A stretch of DNA of 64,000 nt from NCBI GenBank assembly GCA_032433765.1, contig JAVIAB010000124.1, positions 80,154,465 to 80,218,464 of the forward strand, given 5' to 3'. Numbering within the stretch: the stretch's first letter is position 1; each line of letters opens with the position of its first letter. Shown in pieces: positions 37,695 through 48,000 of this stretch. Below the pieces are notes generated by a model. That model searched no databases and was not told the origin of the DNA. It was given only the letters and a program-made list of their open reading frames with translations. This DNA is from Megaustenia siamemsis (Eukaryota > Mollusca > Gastropoda > Stylommatophora > Ariophantidae). Both the position numbers and the translations under genes were made by a program.

Positions 37695-38775
37695 GGCGCT
37701 AAGGTTATTTGGTTATAGAAGGTCCCGGTATCACTGCAAACGAATTAAAATCCATAATTGCTCAACAGCCCGTGCTAGTGGAATCATCCGAATTAATATC
37801 TCATCTCCTAAACAAAGAAAGGTAGCTATAGTCCCCATCATAGCAGTCTCAGCACACGCCAAAAGACATAAGGCGAAACCGCACAGAAAGTGAACACAGC
37901 CAACTGTTCCCTGCCATACGATATCATAATTCATCGCAAACAATGGGAATATCGGAACATGATCAAAATGGATGAAACACACAGCTAACGGTGTGCACAG
38001 AGTACCTAACTCAGTAGCTCCAGCAACAAGCCGGACTTGGAATATGAGGAAACTGCAACCAGGAACACTTTTCAAACATAGCTTTCAATGGTTCCTGCCG
38101 CCTATCCACCATATTGACCGGAAGTTCTCGTCCTCCTGAAAATGATGATCGTCATATTTTTAAAATGTATAGCGCTTGATGATGTTAGGACATCGTGTTT
38201 GACTCCAATTCCGAACATATAAAACACAGTTCGTCGTCAGATTATCCCCGTCGCACATCAAACAACAGACCGTAAGATTAGTGTATGGCCGGTCTTGGGA
38301 TATACAATGAGCCATTATGATGACGTACCACACAAACAATGGCTGCGCCCATGGATTCATGATTACTCTAGTGAATGCTGTCTTCAACGAACGAAACACT
38401 GTGCAAATTCCCTAAAGAGATAAAGCTTCGGCTGACTTGAATGAGCCCACCGCATTAATGCATTGAAACATGTAAATAACTTGCGTCAAACAACTCCAAC
38501 AACGGTCATTGAACAGCACTCAGTGTGACGTAAAACGCAGATGAACACTAGCCGGTGGAAGGTCGCATTCACAACACTTGATTTGTCAAAACGGAATATT
38601 GCGTGCGTGCAACGCCAATTCATTGGCGCAAATGTGTTAAGTAGAACATCATTTCGACTTGAATGCAGAAAATTGCAATGGAAAGCCGAAATTAATCAGA
38701 TCCCAAAGCAATTTCTGCAGCGATCGAGAGAACGTGACTTAGTTCCGCCATCATGGAAACGGAAGTCCCGAGACG
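37695..38775 (-). mobile_element. Unclassified ~1.07 kb repeat, copy 2 (inverted)
   Basis: Reverse-complement relative of 54-1128. Two minus-strand reading frames are open here (38399-38160, starting MFRSLKTAFTR and containing CCLMCDGDNLTTNC; and 38075-37731, starting MKSVPGCSFLIFQV). I do not recognise either. The first frame ends at a TAA within the copy. This copy looks better preserved than copy 1, where the matching frames carry extra changes. Confidence 0.65.
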
Positions 38776-38929
38776 GTAAGGATTAGTTTGTACACCGATC
38801 CAGAGAGTTGACCACGAACAACATTTATTTATTTGCAAACGAAATTACCAAAACACTTCTATGAACCCCAAAGAAACTGTTACAGAATAATGACAAGAGA
38901 CAGTATTCAATAATGAGAGAAGAAAAGAT

Positions 38930-38967
<38 letters not shown>

Positions 38968-39169
38968 GAAAATGGGTTTACATTACAGAATGATGGACAA
39001 ATTGAGTAGAAGAAAGTTTTAAAATATATACAGGATATTCTAGAGGCAGGTAAAATTAGAAGAGGTAGAGTGGACAAATAGATGACATTTGAATGAGCAA
39101 CAGAAGGACTTAGCGATGACTGGTGGGATTAGTGGCTAGAGATGGTGAGTCTCGAGAACAGTGAGTAAA
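38776..39169. other. No gene; (GA)n microsatellite
   Basis: (GA)n at about 38932-38963; the rest is unrecognised. Confidence 0.7.
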
Positions 39170-40240
39170 TTGTGGGGTGTTGAGAGTAAATTGTGGAGTG
39201 TTGAGAGTAAACTGGGGTGTTGAGAGTAAATTGTGGAGTGTTGAAAGTAAACTGGGGTGTTGAGAGTAAATTGTGAGCGTTGAGAGTAAATTGTGGGCTG
39301 TTGAGAGTAAATTGTGGGCTGTTGAGAGTAAATTATGGGGTGTTGAGAGTAAATTGTGGGGTGTTGAGAGTAAATTGTGATGTGTTGAGAGTAAATTGTG
39401 GGGTGTTGAGAGTAAATTGTGGGGTGTTGAGACTAAATTATGGGGTGTTGAGAGTAAATTGTGGAGTGTTGAGAGTAAACTGGGGTGTTGAGAGTAAATT
39501 GTGGAGTGTTGAGAGTAAACTGGGGTGTTGAGAGTAAATTGTGGAGTGTTGAGAGTAAACTGGGGTGTTGAGAGTAAATTGTGAGCGTTGAGAGTAAATT
39601 GTGGGCTGTTGAGAGTAAATTGTGGGCTGTTGAGAGTAAATTGTGGGGTGTTGAGAGTAAATTGTGGGGTGTTGAGAGTAAATTGTGATGTCTGAGAGTA
39701 AATTGTGGGGTGTTGAGAGTAAATTGTGGGGTGTTGAGACTAAATTATGGGGTGTTGAGAGTAAATGTTGGGGTGTTGAGAGTAAATTGTGGGGTGCTGA
39801 GAGTAAATTATGGGGTGTTGAGAGTAAACTGTGGGGTGTCGAGAGTAAATTGTGCTGTGTCGTGAGTAAACTGTGGGGTGTCGAGAGTAAATTGTGGGGT
39901 GTAGTGAGTAAACTGTGGGGTGTTTCAAAGTAAATTGTGGGGTGATGAGAGTAAATTGTGAGGTGTTGAGAGTCAATTGTAGGGTGTTGAGAGTAAATTG
40001 TGGAGTTTTGAGAATAAATTGTGGGGTTTTGAGACGAAATTGTGGGGCGTTGAGACTAAATTGTGGGGTTTTGAGACAAAATTGTGGGGTGTTGAGAGTA
40101 AATTGTGGTGTGTTGAGACTAAATTGTGGGGTGTTGAGAGTAAATTGTGGTGGGTTGAGACTAAATTGTGGGGTGTTTAGAGTGGGTTTTGAGAGTTAAT
40201 TGTGGGGTGTTGAGAGTAAATTGTGGTGTGTTGAGAGTAT
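39170..40240. repeat. 21-bp minisatellite (~51 units)
   Basis: Core TGTTGAGAGTAAATTGTGGG, with occasional 20-bp units. A block near 39180-39420 recurs near 39530-39770, so larger pieces have been copied too. Confidence 0.93.
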
Positions 40241-40734
40241 ATTACCGGATATAGGAAATGGATGTTTAGTAGAAACTTGCAGATGTAGGGTTTGACGGAC
40301 CTGGTCAAGAAGACAGTGACATATTTACATTGGAATGTTTGACGTGATTTAAACGTAGGCAGTGATGACCTGATTCGGAAGAACTCAATAATCGAAGTAG
40401 TGTAGAACGGAGCTGATGGATTGCGCTTTGATACGTCGATTCAATGGTCAAGTCAATGGTGACAGATCTATTCTGAATGGAATTATCATTGGTGATAAGA
40501 TACTGATAATAGTACAATGTCTAGTTACTAGTAGATTGAGACTTTTGTATTTGCTTGATGTCTGAGACTTCTACATTCAAGAAGATGGCAGAATTACTGA
40601 ATGTGAAGACTCTGTGTTTTGACTCTGTAATTGGTCTATCAGATGTTATTCTAACCTGTTGGAAATGTTGATATCGTCATTATCAAAGCATATCCTTCTG
40701 ATTATATGACCTAGACGAATCTTAGGCTGAACGG
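40241..40734. other. No recognised feature
   Basis: Nothing identified. Confidence 0.5.
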
Positions 40735-40970
40735 TACTGCTGTATGTGATATACCGTATGTACTGCATGTGATAGACTGTATATACTATATGTGATAGAC
40801 TGTATGTACTGTATGTAATAGACTGTATGTACTTATGTGATATACTGTATGTACTATATGTGATATATGTGATATATTGTATGTACTGTATGTGATAAAC
40901 TGTATGTACTGTATGTGATAAAATATGTACTGTATGTTATAGACTGTATGTACTGTATGTGATAGACGGC
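40735..40970. repeat. Imperfect ~22-bp repeat
   Basis: Units of TGTATGTACTGTATGTGATA with deletions. Confidence 0.8.
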
Positions 40971-41300
40971 TACGTCAGTCTATACAAGCAATGATAGCAT
41001 GCATGGTGTAGGCTTAGATTAGGTACCCGACTGTCGACGGCAAAGGTGATACATCTGCACCATGATAAATGACATGATGATAACAGCTTGTAAATATACA
41101 CAAAGCCAGACTATAACCTACACTTAGGAACTTTGTCGTGAGTCAGTATATATCGATAATGCTTCCATTCTATCAACCTGGATAAGAACGTAATTTTTTT
41201 TTTAATTGAGCCGCATCACGTGTGTTTATGATGTTTGAACTCTGGAACACACGTGGCTTATTGATAACACAACCGTTATATACCTGTACACTGTGTCATA
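40971..41300. other. No recognised feature
   Basis: Nothing identified. Confidence 0.5.
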
Positions 41301-41309
41301 TCTATTGTC

Positions 41310-41408
41310 CTTTCGAGCCAAAGACGGCACATAGGGCAGAACCACAATCTAAAAAACAGAAACCTTGCGTGCCAAAGTGGCACATATTGCAGAGATCACT
41401 GCTCTAAA
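41310..41408 (-). mobile_element. Possible hAT-like transposon end
   Basis: The minus strand begins TAGAGCAGTGATCTCTGCAA and continues TGTGCCACTTTGGCACGCAA. This resembles hAT termini (CAGTG... followed by a GTGCCA palindromic stretch). No partner end found. Confidence 0.3.
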
Positions 41409-41945
41409 ATATATGGCGCTGTTTCCATAACAATATATGTGTTATATGGCAGAGCTAAATACACTTGCAAAGAAAACTAAATCTTGCAGTAACTGAAGAA
41501 AGATATCCATGAGAAGAATAGATAAAGATATTCACTGACGGATCTCGGCTACAGCAGCCAAGAACGGAGTCGCAAGAATCTATTTGATATGTTTAGATAT
41601 GAGATCATCGATCTGCCTACCCACCTGCCACGTCTGTTCCGATGACGGTACTGAATAGAAAGGACAAATAAATAATCCCAATATAAACAATATACAAATG
41701 ACTCTAACAAAGCTATTATAGAGGTTTCGTTAACCGGAGGACATTTACCATTATCTCGAGCGAATAAAACAGAAGATCCGGTTCTGCCTTAGAGCACGAC
41801 ACCATAGATTATACAGAGACATGTCAAATAAGAATTACCTGATCATCCATGTACGTGTGTGGACATGCCAGCTGGTCGTACATTGCAGAACAAGAACAAA
41901 AATGAAAAGAAGATATTCCACATGTGACGTACAAAGCGTCCCCAT
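41409..41945. other. No recognised feature
   Basis: Nothing identified. Confidence 0.5.
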
Positions 41946-41949
41946 ATTT

Positions 41950-42096
41950 TGATTAGACCTTTGGTACATGATTAACGTGGTCAATATTTCGCCAGCGATG
42001 TCTTTCTTTTACAGAAAAATCCAGGACTCATGTAAGGAAGGGTGAACCTGGAAGCCGTCGTTTAGGATCAAATCTGACCTCCTGCTTGTCACATTT
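41950..42096 (-). mobile_element. SINE fragment (first family, degraded)
   Basis: Contains GGGTGAACCTGGAAGCCGTC and GGATCAAATCTGACCTCCTG, the head-side sequence of the family at 6.0 kb, with deletions. Confidence 0.65.
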
Positions 42097-42680
42097 TGAA
42101 CAACTAAGAAATAAACATTGATCCACATAGACTCCCATCAGTGCTGGGTTCTTCTGAAGCACTCTCAAGTGCTGGGTTCTTCTGAAGCACTCTCAAGTGC
42201 TGCAACGAATACTCGGGAAAATAAAAAGAAATTATGACAATTATAAAAAACAATTTGCAATCTGGTGAAGAATTTTTTAAAAACGCTATCAATGCCTTAG
42301 AGATGGTCATGAAGATAATGGTGCGATAAATGTGTCTGTTTTACGACAAGTGAGATTACAGAAATAAACACTTCTCAAGACATAATCAAAGGAAAGCAAT
42401 TAAAGGGAACACTTCATTGACAACGTATTTCTGTTCTCAACAAACTTCTATACTGTTTAACAAGTTCAGACAACGGAGGCTTTACTGTCATTCCATGCAG
42501 TCTTCCACAGCTAAATCCTACGATCTATGGACTCCACATAGAAATTAAAGTGCCATATTCATTGTTTATTTCTTTGCAATTTTAGATATCAGTGTAATAG
42601 ATATTAGAATATTTGTGTTCATAAATATCCAGTTTGCAAAAGAAAGACTAGCTTCATGACTTTTAAATAAAAGGATCACA
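42097..42680. other. No recognised feature
   Basis: A 34-bp direct repeat (GTGCTGGGTTCTTCTGAAGC) occurs at about 42138 and 42171. Nothing else. Confidence 0.5.
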
Positions 42681-42681
42681 G

Positions 42682-43015
42682 TTGCTACAATATAATGTTG
42701 AAACCATGTCTTGTAAAGATTTTTGTTTCTATAAGTTGCAAGAAGACAGTTGCTACAATATAATGTTGAAACCATGTCTTGTGAAGATTTTTGTTTCTAT
42801 ACGTTGCAAGAAGACAGTTGCTACAATATAATGTTGAAACCATGTCTTGTGAAGATTTTTGTTTCTATAAGTTGCAAGAAGACAGTTGCTACAACATAAT
42901 GTTGAAACCATGTCTTGTAAAGATTTTTGTTTCTATAAGTTGCAAGAAGACAGTTGCTACAATATAATGTTAAAACCATGTCTTGTGAAGATTTATGTTT
43001 GTAAAAGTTGCAAGA
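42682..43015. repeat. 68-bp minisatellite (~5 units)
   Basis: Core TTGCTACAATATAATGTTGA, AACCATGTCTTGTGAAGATT, AAGTTGCAAGAAGACAG. Confidence 0.93.
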
Positions 43016-43057
43016 AGACTGTTCTCTTCTTTAAAACTAAACGAGTAGGAATATTAG

Positions 43058-43303
43058 GAAGAAACAATCATCATTGTTTGGCCATGTGATGAGAAGAGAA
43101 CAACTGGAATATATTGTAACAACTGGGAAAATTGAGGGACGAAGAGATAGATGGAAGCCAAGAGAGAAAATACCAGACAGCTTAAGAGAATGGCTTGGCA
43201 AAAGGTCAACAACAGAAATGATAAATGATTGTCGAGATAGAAAATTGTGGAGAGACATGATTACCTACGCCAGCAGGCTCGGTACTTGATGATGATGATG
43301 ATG
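43058..43303 (+). mobile_element. Group A LINE, 3' end
   Basis: Encodes MFGHVMRREQLEYIVTTGK, then GRRDRWKPREK and WRDMITYASRLGT, with a TGATGATGATGATGATGA tail. Follows the 68-bp array directly. Confidence 0.85.
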
Positions 43304-43445
43304 AGTAGGATTGTTATATACACAACAGTTTCTTCAATGCCACACTTTCGTTTACACAATAACAAGGTTAGCTATAATGGTAGTTGTGCTTAACAAGTCT
43401 CCATTGATAATAAAATGTTCATCTTTTTTTAGATTATTTTAGAGA

Positions 43446-44335
43446 GAATTTCACCACCTATTTCACTCACATATCTCACCGCCTATTTCACTCACATATC
43501 TCACCGCCTATATCACCCATATATCTCACCTCCTATTTCACCCACATAACTCACCGCCTACTTCACCCACAAATCTCACAACCTATTTCACCCACAAATC
43601 TCACCTCCTATTTCACTCACATAACTCACCGCCTACTTTACCCACAAATCTCACAGCCTATTTCACCCACATATCTCACCGCCTATTTCACCCAAAAATC
43701 TCACCGCCTATTTCACCCACAAATCTCACCGCCTATTTCACCCACAAATCTCACCGCCTATTTCACCCACAAATCTCACCGCCTATTTCACTCACATAAC
43801 TCACCGCCTATTTCACCCACAAATCTCAGCGCCTACTTCACCCACAAATCTCACCGCCTATTTCACCCACAAATCTCACCGCCTATTTCACCCACAAATC
43901 TCACCGCCTATTTCACCCACAAATCTCACCGCCTATTTCACCCACAAATCTCACCGCCTATTTCACCCACAAATCTCACCGCCTAGTTCACCCACAAATC
44001 TCACCGCCTATTTCATTCACATAACTCACCGCCTATTTCACCCACAAATTTCAGCGCCTACTTCACCCACAAATCTCACCGCCTATTTCACCCACAAATC
44101 TCACCGCCTATTTCACCCACATATCTCGCTGCCTATTTCACCCACAAATCTCACCGCCTATTTCACCCACAAATCTCACCGCCTATTTCACCCACAAATC
44201 TCACCGCCTATTTCACCCACAAATCTCACCGCCTATTTCACTCACAAATCTCACCGCCTATTTCACCCACAAATTTCACCGCCTATTTCACCCACAAATC
44301 TCATCTCCTATTTCACCCACATATCTCATTGACTA
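43446..44335. repeat. 25-bp minisatellite beside receptor gene 2 (~35 units)
   Basis: Core CGCCTATTTCACCCACAAAT plus CTCAC. Ends about 75 bp from the stop codon of receptor gene 2. Confidence 0.95.
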
Positions 44336-44410
44336 TTTCGACATAATTATACGCTTCTATATGAAATCGCGCAGTTTCAATTCCAATTCCTCACGTGACC
44401 ATATTATATA

Positions 44411-45034
44411 TCATCTGTTATCTGTATTTATTTCTGATCGCTTTATCCTAATGCTGAATAATTCCTGAAATACTTGTTTATATTTGCTGCTCATGAGATA
44501 GTAGATGAATATATTTCCCGCCGAATTTGTCGATTCTAAAAGTAACCCGAGCCCAATGAAAACAATGTTCGTGTTTTTAAGTTTCCCGTCAAAGGCAAGT
44601 TCCGGTAGGACGGCCTTGGCAATGAACAAGATACAGACGGGAACAAAGCAGACGATAAAGAGGGTTGAGATTACAACCACCATTTTGACAACCCTCTGGT
44701 CTCGAGTGGAAACTTTCTCACTTTGAGAAGTGGTTGTTGATTTACTCCGCCAATTAGTTTGTCTTTGAAGTTTGATGACTAAGACTACAGTGCAGATAAC
44801 GATGATTATGAAGGCAGCAAAAGGTACAAACACGTTGTTAAATACGAAAGACGCTTTCTGGACCTTGGCTCGATGTTCAGAAGGGACCACTGCTAGAAGA
44901 GTCTTGTTTCGTTTTGGAAAGAACATCATTCCTAGTTTGTTGACGAAATAAACAGGCGCTGAGCTGCCCAGCAGGACGACGTACATGCACACGATGATGA
45001 TTGCTACTCTTCTGGGTGTAAAGATTCCCTTCAC
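44411..45034 (-). CDS. Receptor gene 2, coding exon 3
   Basis: 624 nt from acceptor TTGTTCTGCAG|GTGAAGGG to a TGA stop at 44413-44411. It encodes TM4 to TM7; the third intracellular loop has the same STTTSQSEK and RDQRVVKMVVVIS stretches as gene 1. The tail ends SEINTDNR and differs from that of gene 1. A 25-bp tandem array begins only about 75 bp beyond the stop codon. Confidence 0.88.
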   Translation of the reverse strand: MKGIFTPRRVAIIIVCMYVVLLGSSAPVYFVNKLGMMFFPKRNKTLLAVVPSEHRAKVQKASFVFNNVFVPFAAFIIIVICTVVLVIKLQRQTNWRSKSTTTSQSEKVSTRDQRVVKMVVVISTLFIVCFVPVCILFIAKAVLPELAFDGKLKNTNIVFIGLGLLLESTNSAGNIFIYYLMSSKYKQVFQELFSIRIKRSEINTDNR

Positions 45035-48000
45035 CTGCAGAACAAGGAAACAATCCACAAGGTAAGATAACTGTGCACATCATGAAGCTTCGATTAGTAT
45101 CAAAGGGGAGGTGATCATTTTCGTTTGTTGTTTAAAAAAGGAAAACTGAGCAAATCTTTTAAAAACATCACAGACTTGCCAGGCCTAAACATTAATGGAA
45201 AGATAATCAATAACCTAAGATATGCTGATGATACTGTACTACTAGCTGAAAATCCAAAAGATCTACAACAATTACTTAATGAAATAAACATTACAAGCTA
45301 AAAATATGGACTAGATATGATTATCAAAAAGGCTAAAACTATGATCATACATAAAGAAAATTATAAAGACCTACAATTAAATATCAAAGTTGAAGGAACA
45401 CATCTGGAGACAGTTCAGAACTACAACTACCTGGGACATGCTATAGCCAGTGATGGAAAATGTAAAACTGAAATAAACAAAAGAATAGGTATGGCAAAAA
45501 GTAATTTTAATGCCATGAAAAATATACTAACATCAATACAAATAACACCAGGGCTAAAACTAATAATAGCAAAATGTTACATCTTCTCAATATTCCTGTA
45601 TGGTGCAGAAACATGGACATTAGATAAGAAAACTGAACAGAAAATTGAGGCCTTTGAAATGTGGATTTATAGAAGAATAGGTAGAATTGCATGGAAAGAA
45701 AATAAAACAAACGATGAAGTTTAAAAACAACTGAAAATGAAAAAAGAACTACTAAACACAATTAGAGCAAGACAAATGAAATTTTTGGGTCATGTTCAAA
45801 GACATAAGAGCCTAATAAAAGTAATATTGGAAGTGAAAATACAAGGTAAAAGAGGCAGAGGCAGACCAAGACTAACATGGACGAGTAACATCAAAAGATG
45901 GACAAGTCAACCTATGACAATCTGCACCATCAAAGCAAGAAACAGAGTGGAATGGCGCTCCATGGTAGCCAACCTTCGATGCGGAGAGGGCACTCAATGA
46001 TGATGATGATGATGTGATGTTTAAAAAAAAACATGAATAAAAATTACCCATAAAATCAACTATTTACGACAAAATACATTTTTAATTAAACTGAGAGTAA
46101 CCTGAGACTATCTTATTTCAATAGAAATCTGCGGATTTGATGGACACTAACTCTAGCAGCTGCAAGATAAATTTCATCATTTGAGATCAACTTTTACTGA
46201 ACAACCATCCAAACATCTTAGAAAGACATGGAACAACATTATTATCCTAATTTTACAGGAAATATTTGAAAATTGGTATCATTGTTCAAATCGTCACTCC
46301 TGATAGTTGAATGTTATCGTCTATACTTAATTGGCTTTTGTTCACAACAAGAAATGTCTAATGTGGTGATATCCTTTCAGTCGTTTGGAGAAGCCAGTGA
46401 CAGCGGAACGACAGGTGCCTACCAATGATAAAAGTTTTACTTCAGAGGCAACATCTACATTCTCTCCCATTCCACAGGAGAAAAGTGATAGTTCAAGCTA
46501 TGCTGTATCAATTCAAGACTAGATCCCAGTCTTTGAGACTATAATTAGACCATGTTGTTGTTTGCGCACTTCAGCTTTGTATCTATAAAGAAGACCGAGC
46601 GGATTGAATGTTGCTCGGAAATCTCTTGTTCATGATTTTCCCATTGGCAACCGTGTGCTAACGTCTCCCTATCGATATGGGCAGATACATTGGCAACCGT
46701 GTGCTAACGTCTCCCTTGCGATATGGGCAGATACATTGGCAACCGTGCGCTAACGTCTCCCTTGCGATATGGGCAGATACATTGGCAACCGTGTGCTAAC
46801 GTCTCCCTAGCGATATGGGCAGATACATTGGCAACCGTGTGCTAACGTCTCTCAAGCGATATGGGCAGATACATTGGCAACCGTGTGCTAACATCTCCCG
46901 AGCGATATGGGCAGATACATTGGCAACCGTGTGCTAACGTCTCCCTAGCGATATGGGCAGATACAATGGCAACCGTGTGCTAACGTCTCCCTAGCGATAT
47001 GGGCAGATACATTGGCAACCGTGTGCTAACGTCTCCCTAGCGATATGGGCAGATACATTGGCAACCGTGTGCTAACGTCTCCCTAGCGATATGGGCAGAT
47101 ATTTTCCAACTTCGTGGGTACTCTTACCTTTATCGTCTAAAGTTTTCACGTTTTTTTCCCACTAACAATTGTGCTCCGGCAGCCTCCATTTTCGCCTACC
47201 CTTTTCATTTTCCAGATGCCGATGGTTTCTTTATCGTACACATGAGACATCATTATTGTGTCCTTATTTGAGAAAGCTAGACTTCAGATCTCACCAGCCA
47301 TAGATAGACATGGAGGAGTGGGGTGGTTAAAGCCACGAGGAAACCACGGAATCAAAGGAGAAAATATCTTGTAGCAGGCTTCGTACGAACCTGTGATCTA
47401 CTTGTTCAGAGCTCGACATTTTACATCACTCAGCGCCCCCCCCCCTTCCCCCCCCCTCCCCGAAATAGACCATGACTTATAGATCTAACTTTATCAAATT
47501 AAAAAGCTCACATCACTATCCCACTGTTTACTGCAGATTTCATGGTCAACAAACGTCATACAGCTTCTGGGGCCACAGATTTTCTTTAGGAAAGTATGGC
47601 GACCTAGCGTGATACTGACCACATTGATGATCATTTAAAAATAGAGACATTAAAGTGATATTTCCTATAAATGCCACCAGATATGACGGTAACTTTTATA
47701 GTCATAACAGAGAAGTATCATTGTTATTTTGCTTATATAATTTATGTGAGTGACTACTTTAGTAGCTTAATATAAAGAACGTTTAACAAATCGACTCAAA
47801 TGGTTTGAAGGTGTGAAACATTCTAATTTTTTAAATTTTTAAACAGAAGTACAATTTAAGCTACAACCTCTTAAAATGGAATTTAATACTTTATTAAAAA
47901 AATTATGTACAGGCTATATTTCTGAAACGAGCAGAGGAGCAATACAACTAAAATATCAGTTCTAAATGGCTGTGATGCGCACATAGAACATGCAAGAATG

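Noticed and set aside
37731..38399. Possible receptor gene in the inverted 1.07-kb copy
   Set aside because: Some hydrophobic stretches, but no receptor motif, and the frames are interrupted in both copies; kept as an unknown repeat.
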